NCBI RefSeq assembly: GCF_003367175.1
Contig: NZ_QRGA01000001.1
Coordinates: forward strand, 124,001 to 188,000
Direction of reading: 5' to 3'
Source of the DNA: Trinickia dinghuensis
Lineage (GTDB): Bacteria; Pseudomonadota; Gammaproteobacteria; Burkholderiales; Burkholderiaceae
DNA: 64,000 bases
Made by a program: the position numbers and the translations under genes. The notes below the pieces were generated by a model. The model searched no databases, was not told the origin of the DNA, and was given only the letters and a program-made list of their open reading frames with translations. This document shows, piece after piece, positions 53,616 through 63,677 of this stretch. Each line of letters starts with the position of its first letter. The stretch's first letter is position 1.

Positions 53616-54964
53616 GCCTCATTCCTTTTCGCAAGCCAGCGCTCCAGATGATGGATGTCGACGCCGCCTGCCTGAAAGCCTGGGTCGCCGAGCATGGCCC
53701 GATGCAGCGGCGCATTGGTACGGATGCCTTCGACGCGGAGTTCCGACAAGGCGACGCGCATGCGTGTCAACGCTTCGTCGCGCGTATCGCCGTGCGCAAT
53801 GATCTTGGCGATCAGCGAGTCGTAATACGGCGGCACGACACACCCGCTGCTCATGTGCGAGTCCACCCTGACGCCGTTCCCGCGCGGTAACTCCCATGCC
53901 TCGATCCGCCCCGGACACGGCACGAACGAGAACGGGTCTTCCGCATTGATTCGGCACTCCACGGCGTGTCCCCGCGTGCCGATGTCGCTCTGGTTCCAGG
54001 GCAGCACGTGTCCCTGTGCGACGCGAATCTGCTCTCGCACGATGTCGATGCCCGACGTCATTTCGGTCACAGGGTGCTCGACTTGCAGCCGCGTGTTCAT
54101 CTCGATGAAGTAGAAGCGGCCGTCTTCGAACAGGAACTCGAACGTACCCACGCCGCGATAGCCGATCCGCCGGCATGCCTTTACGCAACGCTCCCCCACA
54201 TCGCGGATCAGGCCGGGATCGATGCCCGGTGCCGGCGCTTCCTCCAACACCTTTTGATGCCGGCGTTGCAGCGAGCAATCGCGCGAACCGAGCCATAGTG
54301 CGGTGCCGTGCGTATCGCATAGAACCTGGATCTCGACATGGCGCGGATGCTCGAGGAATTTCTCGACGTAGAGTTCCGGCTTGCCGAACGCGCGGCGCGC
54401 TTCTTCGCGCGTCACGGCAACAGCCTCCAGCAGCTCTCCCGCCGCTCTGACGACCCGCATGCCGCGCCCACCGCCGCCGCCCGCCGCTTTCACAATGACG
54501 GGAAAGCCGATCTCCTCGGCGATCGCCACGACGGCGTCCGGATCGTCGGGCAGACTGCCGTCCGGGCCCGGCACGCAAGGAACGCCGGCTTCGCGCATCG
54601 CGCGCTTGGCGGCTACCTTGTCGCCCATCGTGCGGATCGAATGCGGCGCCGGGCCGATAAAGGTCAATCCGGCCGCTTCGACAGCCGTTGCGAAATCCGC
54701 GTTTTCGGAAAGGAAGCCGTATCCGGGATGGACCGCCTGTGCGCCGCTCACATGGGCCGCGAACAGAATCGCAGTCTGGTTCAGATAGCTCTGACCAGGC
54801 GACGCGGGTCCAATGCACAGCGCTTCGTCGGCCAACTTGACATAGCGTGCACCGGCATCGGGTTCGGAGTAGACGGCGACCGTTCCGAGCCCCAGCTCGC
54901 GGCACGCGCGCTGGACACGAAGCGCGATTTCGCCGCGATTGGCAATCAATACTTTGTCGAACAT
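53612..54964 (-). CDS. accC: biotin carboxylase
   Basis: 450 residues. [28 protein letters not shown]-grasp glycine loop [35 protein letters not shown]-type [22 protein letters not shown] and [11 protein letters not shown]. Carboxylates biotin on the carrier encoded just upstream using ATP and bicarbonate. Being in an operon with pxpBCA rather than with the housekeeping accB-accC pair, it is probably a dedicated paralogue. Confidence 0.93.
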   Translation of the reverse strand: MFDKVLIANRGEIALRVQRACRELGLGTVAVYSEPDAGARYVKLADEALCIGPASPGQSYLNQTAILFAAHVSGAQAVHPGYGFLSENADFATAVEAAGLTFIGPAPHSIRTMGDKVAAKRAMREAGVPCVPGPDGSLPDDPDAVVAIAEEIGFPVIVKAAGGGGGRGMRVVRAAGELLEAVAVTREEARRAFGKPELYVEKFLEHPRHVEIQVLCDTHGTALWLGSRDCSLQRRHQKVLEEAPAPGIDPGLIRDVGERCVKACRRIGYRGVGTFEFLFEDGRFYFIEMNTRLQVEHPVTEMTSGIDIVREQIRVAQGHVLPWNQSDIGTRGHAVECRINAEDPFSFVPCPGRIEAWELPRGNGVRVDSHMSSGCVVPPYYDSLIAKIIAHGDTRDEALTRMRVALSELRVEGIRTNAPLHRAMLGDPGFQAGGVDIHHLERWLAKRNEA

Positions 54965-54970
54965 GATCGA

Positions 54971-55456
54971 TCAACCGATGCGGAACAGCGGCTGCCCCGA
55001 CTCCACTTCGCTGCCGGGTGTCACTAGCACCTCGGACACCGTGCCCGCGCAATCGCATTCGATCGCGTTGAACATTTTCATCGCCTCGATCGTACATAGC
55101 ACCTGACCTTCGGCCACCGCATCGCCGACTTTGACGAAAGGCGCTTCGCCCGGCGACGGCGTCAGGTGAACGATGCCGAACATCGGCGCGCAAACGAACC
55201 GAGGCTCGGCGTTCGCGGCGCGCCGTTTCGTGTCCTGTGCCGCTGACGCATCGGTAGCGTGCTCCGTGCCGTCGCTCACCGGATCGGATCCCGGCCTCCC
55301 AACGGCAGGCGCCATCGCCGCACCGTGGCGGCCGCGCTTGCCCCGGCGCTTCGCCTTGACGAGCTTGACCCGCTCATCGCCCTCGATCACTTCGAGCTTG
55401 GCGAGCGGCGAATCGGCCAGCAGGTCGATCAGCGCCTTTATCTTCTGAAGATCCAT
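54971..55456 (-). CDS. accB: biotin carboxyl carrier protein
   Basis: 161 residues from an ATG followed by DLQKIKALIDLLADSPLAKLEVIEGDERVKL, the usual N-terminus of AccB. Middle linker is basic and Ala/Gly-rich. Biotinyl domain with biotin-accepting Lys127 in IEAMKMFN, preceded by VCAPMFGIVHLTPSPGEAPF. First gene of the operon accB-accC-pxpB-pxpC-carrier-like-pxpA. Its promoter is the Nac-type element at 55486-55548. Confidence 0.92.
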   Translation of the reverse strand: MDLQKIKALIDLLADSPLAKLEVIEGDERVKLVKAKRRGKRGRHGAAMAPAVGRPGSDPVSDGTEHATDASAAQDTKRRAANAEPRFVCAPMFGIVHLTPSPGEAPFVKVGDAVAEGQVLCTIEAMKMFNAIECDCAGTVSEVLVTPGSEVESGQPLFRIG

Positions 55457-55485
55457 CTTTGAGTCCGTAGCCGGTTTGGACCCAA

Positions 55486-55548
55486 TGTATCCGGCGCCGA
55501 AAAATTGCGCCAAGACGGTTTGGCTTTGTCGCGATAAGGCGCGCTTAT
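55486..55548 (-). promoter_or_regulatory. Nac-type promoter of the accB-pxp operon (copy B)
   Basis: Minus strand: box ATAAGCGCGCCTTAT (55548-55534), 20 nt, -35 TTGGCG (55513-55508), 16 nt, -10 GATACA (55491-55486), then accB at 55456. Same spacing as copies A and C. The box overlaps the stop codon of the Nac-like regulator (55545-55547). Confidence 0.7.
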
Positions 55549-56471
55549 GTATCGGCGCCCGGTGCGGCCCGCACGCCGAGCGCGAGGTCGCCGGCCAGTT
55601 CCAGCAAGATGTCTTTGACCGCAGCGGCCGGCTCGGAAAGCGGGAGATGGTCGGACAAGCACACGGACAGCGGGATCTTGATGACGGGCGACACGATGCG
55701 CGATTGCACGATGTCCCCCGCCGCCGCGACCACGCGCGCGGTCGATTCGGGCAGAATGGTCGCGCCGATCCCCGCACTCACGGCCGCGGATAAAGTCGAC
55801 GCGGATTCGATCTCCGCAATCACGTTCGGCGTCATCTGCACGCTCGCGAAGCCTTCGTCGACGTACTTGCGCAAGTAGTTGTAAGGCCGCGGCAGCAGCA
55901 GCGGCACGTTCCGCAGGTCGGCCACCGCGATCTTTTCCCGGACGATCCCCATGCCGCGGGGCGCGACGAGAAACATCTCCTCGTTCATCAGCAGCTGAAA
56001 CGACAGGCCGTGCACCGACTTCTCTCCATACAGCACGGCCATGTCCATACGCCCGTTCATGATGAGTTCGCTCAGCGTCGTGCCGAAGTTCTCGTTGATG
56101 TAAAGCAGGATGTTCGGGTGCCGCGCGCGCACCGTGCGCAACAGCGGCAAGGACAGGGCGGAGGCGCCCGTGCCCGGCGCGAGCCCGACCGATACCTGCC
56201 CCGACAACGCCTGGCCGGCACTCTTTACGTCGGCCTGCGCCTGCTCGTATTGACGCAAGATCAGTTGCGCGTGGCGATACAGCGTGGCGCCTGCCTCGGT
56301 GGCCGTCACGCCTCGCTTCGTGCGCACGAGCAGCTGTTGCTGGAACTCGTCTTCGAGCGTGATCAACTGCTGGCTCAACGCGGGCTGGGCGATATGAAGC
56401 ACTTCAGCGGCTTGCGTCAGGCTGCCGATATCGACGATCTTTACGAAATACTTCAAACGCCGCAGATTCAC
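55545..56471 (-). CDS. nac: LysR-family regulator, Nac-like
   Basis: 308 residues from a GTG at 56471; the frame continues upstream without homology. N-terminus NLRRLKYFVKIVDIGSLTQAA and then EVLHIAQPALSQQ is nearly that of the nitrogen assimilation control protein Nac of enteric bacteria, as I remember it, followed by LVRTKRGVTATEAG and VSVGLAPGTGAS. Nac recognises ATA-N9-TAT sites; four promoters nearby carry such a box with fixed spacing, including that of the operon directly downstream and that of the divergent aminotransferase. Inference: local activator of amino acid/keto acid use. Confidence 0.88.
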   Translation of the reverse strand: MNLRRLKYFVKIVDIGSLTQAAEVLHIAQPALSQQLITLEDEFQQQLLVRTKRGVTATEAGATLYRHAQLILRQYEQAQADVKSAGQALSGQVSVGLAPGTGASALSLPLLRTVRARHPNILLYINENFGTTLSELIMNGRMDMAVLYGEKSVHGLSFQLLMNEEMFLVAPRGMGIVREKIAVADLRNVPLLLPRPYNYLRKYVDEGFASVQMTPNVIAEIESASTLSAAVSAGIGATILPESTARVVAAAGDIVQSRIVSPVIKIPLSVCLSDHLPLSEPAAAVKDILLELAGDLALGVRAAPGADT

Positions 56472-56784
56472 GGTTTTGCGTCTCGGAGTTAAAGAATTGC
56501 AACAATCATAGGGCAAGCAGTGCGCGACGGACAGTCGCCAAAATCCCCATTCCCGCGTGATGCCGTGTCGTTCATCCCTCTTCCCCGCAACGCGCGCCGC
56601 GGTGCCGCACAAGCCGCATCGCCCTCAGCGGCGGTCCTTCATGGCTTCGTCATGGCTTCATACGAACGTGAACCTCGCGCCGCATCATAAGCGGATGTTA
56701 TTGCGCCAGCGGAAAGTCATCTTGGCCCTAACTTTTTCGCGCGCTTAATGTTAGGCCTCGTCAAATGCCGTCGAGGAGTCCAGT
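56472..56784. other. 313-bp divergent region between nac-like gene and aminotransferase
   Basis: No gene. The right half holds the aminotransferase promoter with a Nac-type box (56687-56751). The left half, next to the nac-like gene, shows no clear -35/-10 pair. Confidence 0.6.
56687..56751 (+). promoter_or_regulatory. Nac-type promoter of the aminotransferase gene (copy C)
   Basis: Box ATAAGCGGATGTTAT (56687-56701), 20 nt, -35 TTGGCC (56722-56727), about 17 nt, -10 near TTAATGT (56745-56751), then the GTG start at 56785. Shares CATAAGCG, TTATTGC and TCTTGGCC with copy A at identical offsets, although it faces the opposite strand. Confidence 0.68.
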
Positions 56785-57993
<1,209 letters not shown>

Positions 57994-58115
57994 GAGCGGT
58001 GCGGCGGACTCCGGTACGGGATCCGCCGCACGCTAAGAAGAAAGACGTGCCACGCCGTGAGGACGTGGCGGTCGGATTGTTGCTTTCCTTTTTTAACAGG
58101 CAAAGGGGTGTAGTC

Positions 58116-59225
58116 GTGAAAAAATTATTATTAGGATTACTAAGCATCTCGGCATTGGCTTCTTCCGCCCAAGCATGGGCACAATCGAGCGTCACGCTCT
58201 ACGGCATCATCGATGAAGCAGTGCGTTTCGATACGCACCAGAGCGCGTCGGGCGGCAAGCTCTTCACGATGGGTAGCGGCGGCGAAATTCAAGGCAGCCG
58301 CTGGGGGATGCAGGGCAAGGAAGATCTGGGCAACGGTCTCGCCGCCATTTTTCAATTGGAAGGCGGCTTCACGCCAAATACGGGTGTCACTCAGCAGTCG
58401 ACGCCTTCAGGAGCGGCACGCCTGTTCGGCCGTACGGCACTCGTCGGCCTGAACAGCCCCTACGGAACGGTGACCTTGGGGCGCCAATACACGCTCGTGC
58501 ACGAAACGGGGTGGACCCACGACATCTACGCCTTCGCGAACTATACGGGAACGATCGGATTCCAGGGCGCAGGCTTGACCGGAGGCGGACGCCTCGACAA
58601 TACGGTCCGCTATACCTCGCCGTCGCTCGCGGGCTTCACGCTCAAGGGCGCATATACGTTCGGGCAGACAGCGGGGAACTTCCACCAGAACTCATCGCCG
58701 GCCATCAGCATTTCGTATGACAATGGCCCCTTGAGCGTAGGGGCGGCCTATCAGATCATCAACGATATCGGCGGCCTCAATCCCTCGACGACGGCTTACG
58801 GCAGCACCTACTTCGGCTTGACGATTCCCGACAGTTCGCAGAAGGTCTTTACGGCGGGCGCAACGTACAACTTCGGCAAGGCCAAGGTGTTCGGCTCGTA
58901 CATCTTCAGCCATGTCTACCCGGCCGACTATCGCAACGACTCCTTCTCGGCCGCCGTCCAGTACTACTTCACGCCGGAGTTCGTACTCGATCTGCCCGTC
59001 TACCTGGACGTCGTCCACCACGCCGGCCAAAGCGGCACGCGTATCACGTCCGGTCCGACGTTCGACTATTTCCTGAGCAAGCGCACGGACGTGTATCTGG
59101 GCTTGGACTACAACCACCTGACGGGTGCATGGACGACGCTCGCGGCGGCCTCCGGATCGAACCAGCCGTTCTTCGGCTACAACTCGCTGTTCGAAGCGGC
59201 CATTGGCCTGCGTCATAAGTTCTAA
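58116..59225 (+). CDS. outer-membrane porin (burkholderial OmpC-like)
   Basis: 369 residues from a GTG with AAAGGGG upstream; the frame extends further without homology. Signal peptide KKLLLGLLSISALASSAQAWA, first strand QSSVTLYGIIDEAVRFDT, FGRTALVGLNSPYGTVTLGRQ, terminal AAIGLRHKF. The first lysine and leucine codons are AT-rich, as is common for efficiently started outer-membrane genes. Confidence 0.92.
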   Translation: MKKLLLGLLSISALASSAQAWAQSSVTLYGIIDEAVRFDTHQSASGGKLFTMGSGGEIQGSRWGMQGKEDLGNGLAAIFQLEGGFTPNTGVTQQSTPSGAARLFGRTALVGLNSPYGTVTLGRQYTLVHETGWTHDIYAFANYTGTIGFQGAGLTGGGRLDNTVRYTSPSLAGFTLKGAYTFGQTAGNFHQNSSPAISISYDNGPLSVGAAYQIINDIGGLNPSTTAYGSTYFGLTIPDSSQKVFTAGATYNFGKAKVFGSYIFSHVYPADYRNDSFSAAVQYYFTPEFVLDLPVYLDVVHHAGQSGTRITSGPTFDYFLSKRTDVYLGLDYNHLTGAWTTLAAASGSNQPFFGYNSLFEAAIGLRHKF

Positions 59226-59255
59226 GTTAGTTCCAACTTCGAAATTCTCGCTTCG

Positions 59256-59292
59256 CCGGTGGTCGAGAGGCTCGCCCTCTCGACCACCGGCC
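59256..59292. terminator. 15-bp perfect hairpin between porin and pnt operon
   Basis: GCCGGTGGTCGAGAG and CTCTCGACCACCGGC flank a 7-nt loop, 30 bp beyond the porin stop. Very stable but without a T-tract, so likely a mRNA 3' end/terminator in this GC-rich genome. Confidence 0.65.
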
Positions 59293-59413
59293 GACTCCTC
59301 ACCCACGAATTCGCATCGGGACACCCCAGGTGTCCTGACGACGCTCGCCCCGCTTCCGGCCGAGAAGCCGGGCGACCCGCCACTCACGCTCAACCATTCG
59401 AGGAGAACATCAG

Positions 59414-60556
59414 ATGAAAATCGGCATACCCGCCGAGATTCGCGCCGGCGAGACCCGTGTCGCCGGTACGCCGGAGACCGTCAAAAAGCTCGTCTCCAAA
59501 GGTCACGCCGTGCTCGTCGAGCAAGGCGCCGGCGCGCAGGCGCACTTCCCCGACGACGCGTACGCTCAAGCAGGCGCCACGCTCGTCGATACCGTGCGCG
59601 CATGGGACGCGGACCTCATTCTGAAAGTTCAGTCACCCACCGATGCCGAACTCGCGCATCTGCGGCGCGGCGGCCTACTGGTCGGCATGCTCGATCCCTT
59701 CGACGCGGATCACGTCGCCCGTATCAACGCTCGGGGAGTCCAAGCATTCGCCCTCGAGTCGATTCCGAGGACAACGCGTGCCCAAAGCATGGACGTGCTG
59801 TCGTCGCAAGCGAACATCGCCGGATACAAGGCGGTGCTGATGGCGGCAACGCTGTATCAGCGGTTCTTTCCGATGCTGATGACGGCGGCGGGCACCGTGA
59901 AGGCCGCGCGGGTGCTCGTGCTTGGCGCGGGCGTCGCGGGCCTGCAGGCCATTGCCACCGCAAAGCGTCTGGGAGCGGTGATCGAAGCCTCGGACGTCCG
60001 GCCTGCCGCCAAAGAGCAAACCGAATCGCTAGGCGCGAAGTTTCTCGATGTCCCGTACGAAACCGACGAAGAGCGCGAAGCCGCGCAGGGTGTGGGCGGC
60101 TACGCGCGCCCGATGCCGCCTTCGTGGCTCTCACGGCAAAGCGCATTGGTACATGCGCGGGCGGCTCAAGCCGATATCGTTATCACCACCGCGCTGATTC
60201 CCGGGCGCACGGCACCCACCCTACTCGATGAAAACGCGGTTCGAGCCATGAAACCTGGCTCGGTGATCGTGGATCTGGCGGCGGGCCGGGGAGCGATGAG
60301 CGGAGCGCGGGCCGGCGGCAACTGCACGCTGACGCAGGCCGATGAAGTCGTGGTTAGACACGGCGTGCACATCGCCGGCTATACCAACCTTCCCTCGATG
60401 GTCGCAACGGACGCATCCTCCCTCTACGCGCGCAACGTGCTCGATTTTCTGAAGCTGATCATCGATGCCGATGGACAGCCGAAGATCGATCTGCGCGACG
60501 ACATCGTCGCCGCAACGCTGCTGGATCGCGGCACATCCATGCTGAAAACGGCTTAG
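59414..60556 (+). CDS. pntAA: NAD(P) transhydrogenase subunit alpha, part 1
   Basis: 380 residues, preceded by GAGGAG. Domain I of transhydrogenase, related to alanine dehydrogenase: MKIGIPAEIRAGETRVAGTPETV, SSQANIAGYKAVLMAA, the NAD motif VLVLGAGVAGLQAIATAKRLGA, and ITTALIPGRTAPTL. It lacks the C-terminal membrane segments found in one-piece PntA; these are in the next gene, the three-subunit form also known from Rhodospirillum. With PntAB and PntB it couples proton entry to NADPH formation. Confidence 0.94.
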   Translation: MKIGIPAEIRAGETRVAGTPETVKKLVSKGHAVLVEQGAGAQAHFPDDAYAQAGATLVDTVRAWDADLILKVQSPTDAELAHLRRGGLLVGMLDPFDADHVARINARGVQAFALESIPRTTRAQSMDVLSSQANIAGYKAVLMAATLYQRFFPMLMTAAGTVKAARVLVLGAGVAGLQAIATAKRLGAVIEASDVRPAAKEQTESLGAKFLDVPYETDEEREAAQGVGGYARPMPPSWLSRQSALVHARAAQADIVITTALIPGRTAPTLLDENAVRAMKPGSVIVDLAAGRGAMSGARAGGNCTLTQADEVVVRHGVHIAGYTNLPSMVATDASSLYARNVLDFLKLIIDADGQPKIDLRDDIVAATLLDRGTSMLKTA

Positions 60557-60579
60557 CTCAAGGGCTGAAGGAAAACACA

Positions 60580-60912
60580 ATGGAACTCATCGCTCACACC
60601 ACGACCAATCTGATCACCTTCGTGCTTGCCGTCTATGTCGGGTACCACGTCGTCTGGAACGTCACGCCCGCGCTGCACACGCCGCTCATGGCAGTCACGA
60701 ACGCGATTTCTGCGATCGTCATCGTCGGCGCAATGCTTGCAACGGGGCTAACCGTCGGCACGGCGGGGAAGGCATTCGGCGCCGTCGCTGTCGCGCTGGC
60801 GGCCGTCAATGTGTTCGGCGGCTTTCTCGTCACGCGCCGCATGCTGGAGATGTTCAGGAAGAAGGGCAGCGGCAAGACCGCTGCAACCCAGGCCAACGGA
60901 GCTTCGCGATGA
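60580..60912 (+). CDS. pntAB: NAD(P) transhydrogenase subunit alpha, part 2
   Basis: 110 residues with three or four transmembrane segments (LITFVLAVYVGYHVVWNV, TPLMAVTNAISAIVIVGAML, FGAVAVALAAVNVFGGFLVTRRML). The TPLMSVTNAISG-type motif is the signature of this membrane part. Basic C-terminal tail. Begins 23 nt after pntAA and overlaps pntB by four bases. Confidence 0.94.
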   Translation: MELIAHTTTNLITFVLAVYVGYHVVWNVTPALHTPLMAVTNAISAIVIVGAMLATGLTVGTAGKAFGAVAVALAAVNVFGGFLVTRRMLEMFRKKGSGKTAATQANGASR

Positions 60913-62348
60913 GCATGAATGCCGTTACGCTGCTGTACCTCGTTGCATCCGTGTGCTTCATCCAGGCGCTCAAAGGACTGTCACACCCGAAAAGCGCGCG
61001 GCTCGGAAATGCCTTCGGCATGGCCGGCATGGCGCTCGCAATCGTGACGACCATAGCGCTCATTGCCAAACAGGCACCGGCACTGGGCTCGGATCTGATC
61101 GTCGGTTTGTCGGTACTGGCCGCGGCATTGATTGTCGGCGGAGCGATCGGGGCTGTGATCGCCGCTCGTGTCGAAATGACGAAAATGCCCGAGTTGATCG
61201 CGGCGATGCACTCGCTGATCGGTCTTGCCGCCGTGTGCATCGCCTACGCCGTGGTCATCGAGCCATCCGCGTTCGGTCTTGCCTCGACGGACGGTGCGCT
61301 GCCGTACGGCAACCGCGTCGAACTGTTCATCGGCTCGTTCATCGGCGCGATCACGTTCTCGGGATCGGTCATCGCGTTCGGCAAGCTATCGGGCAAGTAC
61401 GAGTTCCGGCTATTCCAAGGCACGCCTGTCGTTTATCCGGGGCAGCACGCGATCAACCTTCTGCTCGCGATCGCGGCGATAGCCTTCGGCGTCGGCTTCG
61501 TCGTCACGCAGGCTTGGCTCCCGTTCGCGGTCGTCACGGCGATTGCATTTGTGCTGGGTGTGCTGATCATCATTCCGATCGGCGGCGCGGACATGCCCGT
61601 CGTCGTCTCGATGCTCAATTCTTACTCGGGTTGGGCCGCCGCCGGCATCGGGTTTTCGCTCAACAATTCGATGCTCATCATCGCGGGCTCGCTGGTGGGC
61701 TCATCCGGCGCGATTCTTTCGTACATCATGTGCCGTGCGATGAACCGTTCATTCTTCGGCGTTTTGCTAGGCGGCTTCGGCACGGAGGCTTCGGCGGATG
61801 GCGCGGCGAAGCGCGAACAGCGCCCCGTCAAATCGGGCTCCGCAGACGATGCCGCGTTCCTGCTCGGCAACGCCGAATCCGTCGTGATCGTGCCGGGCTA
61901 CGGTCTCGCCGTCGCGCGGGCTCAGCATGCGCTGAAGGAGTTGACCGATAAGCTCACGAGCAAAGGTGTCGATGTCCGCTACGCGATTCACCCCGTGGCC
62001 GGACGCATGCCGGGCCACATGAACGTGCTGCTCGCCGAAGCGGAAGTACCGTACGACCAGGTCTACGAAATGGAAGACATCAACGCGGAGTTCGGCCAGA
62101 CGGACGTCGTGCTCGTACTCGGGGCGAACGACGTGGTCAATCCCGCTGCGAAGAACGATCCGAAGTCCCCGATCGCGGGTATGCCGATTCTGGAGGCGTA
62201 CAAGGCACGCACCGTGATCGTCAACAAACGCTCGATGGCGTCGGGTTATGCCGGTCTCGACAACGACCTCTTCTACATGGATAAAACGATGATGGTTTTC
62301 TCCGATGCGAAAAAGGTCATTGAAAGCATGAGCAAGGCGCTCGACTGA
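60909..62348 (+). CDS. pntB: NAD(P) transhydrogenase subunit beta
   Basis: 479 residues, start overlapping pntAB as ATGA. About nine transmembrane segments, including GAIGAVIAARVEMTKMPELIAAMHS and SYSGWAAAGIGFSLNN, then the NADP-binding domain III with VPGYGLAVARAQHALKEL, HPVAGRMPGHMNVLLAEA and LVLGANDVVNPAAKNDP. Inner-membrane proton channel and NADP(H) site. Supplies NADPH, useful for the many oxygenases and reductases around it. Confidence 0.95.
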   Translation: MSMNAVTLLYLVASVCFIQALKGLSHPKSARLGNAFGMAGMALAIVTTIALIAKQAPALGSDLIVGLSVLAAALIVGGAIGAVIAARVEMTKMPELIAAMHSLIGLAAVCIAYAVVIEPSAFGLASTDGALPYGNRVELFIGSFIGAITFSGSVIAFGKLSGKYEFRLFQGTPVVYPGQHAINLLLAIAAIAFGVGFVVTQAWLPFAVVTAIAFVLGVLIIIPIGGADMPVVVSMLNSYSGWAAAGIGFSLNNSMLIIAGSLVGSSGAILSYIMCRAMNRSFFGVLLGGFGTEASADGAAKREQRPVKSGSADDAAFLLGNAESVVIVPGYGLAVARAQHALKELTDKLTSKGVDVRYAIHPVAGRMPGHMNVLLAEAEVPYDQVYEMEDINAEFGQTDVVLVLGANDVVNPAAKNDPKSPIAGMPILEAYKARTVIVNKRSMASGYAGLDNDLFYMDKTMMVFSDAKKVIESMSKALD

Positions 62349-62388
62349 CCGCCGCCGTCTCACCGCGGTGTCGCTCAAGCGTCCAAAC

Positions 62389-62453
62389 ATAAGCGATGAC
62401 TATCGGCCCATACGACTTCGCTCTTTGTCCCCGGGCCGAATCGCCGCTATCGT
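62389..62453 (+). promoter_or_regulatory. Nac-type promoter of the idnD-like gene (copy D, weaker)
   Basis: Box ATAAGCGATGACTAT (62389-62403; ATA-N9-TAT), 20 nt, -35 TTTGTC (62424-62429), 18 nt, -10 TATCGT (62448-62453). CATAAGCG and the TCTT before the -35 fall at the same offsets as in copies A and C. The right half-site and the -35 are poorer, so this is the least certain of the four. Confidence 0.45.
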
Positions 62454-62499
62454 TTGAATGATCGCTCGTCCTGCGCCTTCCTCTTTAGAGACAATCACC

Positions 62500-63534
62500 A
62501 TGCATGCACTTGTTATTCACGCGCCGCTGGATCTGCGCATCGAAGACGTTCCCACGCCCGAACCCGAAGCGGACCAATTGTTGATCCGGGTTCGCGCCGG
62601 CGGCATCTGCGGCTCCGATCTCCACTACTTCAATCACGGTGGATTCGGCACCGTCCGCATTCGTGAACCGATGGTGCTCGGCCATGAGGTTTCGGGTGTC
62701 GTCTCGCGCGTGGGATCGGGGGTCACCGCCATGCCCACGGGAACGCGCATCGCGATCAGCCCGAGCCGCCCGTGCGGACAGTGTCGGTACTGCCAGCAGG
62801 GTCTCCAGAATCACTGCCTCGACATGCGCTATTACGGCAGCGCGATGCGCATGCCGCACGTGCAGGGCGCGTTTCGTCAAGAGATCGTGATCGACCGTAC
62901 GCAGGCGCACGTCGTCGCCGATTCGTTGAGCGACGCCGAAGCGGCCATGGCCGAGCCGCTATCGGTGGCGCTGCACGCGGTACGGCGTGCCGGCCCCATG
63001 CTCGGCAAGCGCGTGCTCGTAACGGGCTGCGGACCGATCGGCGCGCTGATCGTCGCAGCGGCTCGGCGCGCGGGCGCAGCCATGATTGTCGCCACCGACG
63101 TCAATGCGCTACCGCTCGATAGCGCGAAGAAGGTGGGCGCGGATCTCGCTTTCAACGTCGCCGAAACGCCCGATGCGCTGAAGCCGTATGCCGCCGACAA
63201 AGGCAGCTTCGACGTGCTGTTCGAAGCAAGCGGCAACCCGGCGGCCCTGCGTGGCGCGTTCGACGTGCTGCGGCCGCGCGGCATCGTGGTCCAGGTTGGA
63301 CTGGGCGGCGACATTACGTTGCCGATCAACGCGGTCGTGACAAAGGAATTCGATTTGCGCGGCGCGTTCCGCTTTCACGAGGAGTTCGCCGTGGCTGTCG
63401 AGTTGCTGAACAAAGGGCTCATCGACGTCAAGCCGCTGATCTCGGGTGTGTTTCCATATCAGGAATCGCTGAAGGCGTTTCAGACGGCCGGCGATCGCTC
63501 CAAATCGATGAAAGTGTTGATGACGTTCGATTGA
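62500..63534 (+). CDS. idnD: zinc-dependent alcohol dehydrogenase, L-idonate 5-dehydrogenase-like
   Basis: 344 residues from the ATG at 62500. Medium-chain dehydrogenase: catalytic zinc ligands Cys37 (GGICGSDLHYF) and His62 in GHEVSG, structural zinc cysteines in CGQCRYCQQGLQNHC, and the NAD motif VLVTGCGPIGALIVAA. The DLHYFNHGGFG pattern and overall length point to L-idonate 5-dehydrogenase, which yields 5-ketogluconate; related polyol dehydrogenases cannot be excluded. A gluconate 5-dehydrogenase-like SDR (44426) could take the next step. Convergent with rraA-like gene. Confidence 0.85.
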   Translation: MHALVIHAPLDLRIEDVPTPEPEADQLLIRVRAGGICGSDLHYFNHGGFGTVRIREPMVLGHEVSGVVSRVGSGVTAMPTGTRIAISPSRPCGQCRYCQQGLQNHCLDMRYYGSAMRMPHVQGAFRQEIVIDRTQAHVVADSLSDAEAAMAEPLSVALHAVRRAGPMLGKRVLVTGCGPIGALIVAAARRAGAAMIVATDVNALPLDSAKKVGADLAFNVAETPDALKPYAADKGSFDVLFEASGNPAALRGAFDVLRPRGIVVQVGLGGDITLPINAVVTKEFDLRGAFRFHEEFAVAVELLNKGLIDVKPLISGVFPYQESLKAFQTAGDRSKSMKVLMTFD

Positions 63535-63613
63535 CCGATAGGCGCGCGAGGAGACTTGCGCGCTGAAGCGACGATGCGGTGCGAGTCAAGGCTTTTCACG
63601 AAAAGAAGCGAAA

Positions 63614-63648
63614 AAATGCCGACGTCACGGATGTGGACGTCGGCATTT
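63614..63648. terminator. bidirectional intrinsic terminator
   Basis: 13-bp stem AAATGCCGACGTC / GACGTCGGCATTT with a 9-nt loop, preceded by an A-run and followed by TTTCTTT-like sequence, so U-tracts form on both strands. Placed between convergent idnD-like and rraA-like genes. Confidence 0.9.
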
Positions 63649-63677
63649 CTTTGGGAATGGGCGCCAGCTTCTTGTTT

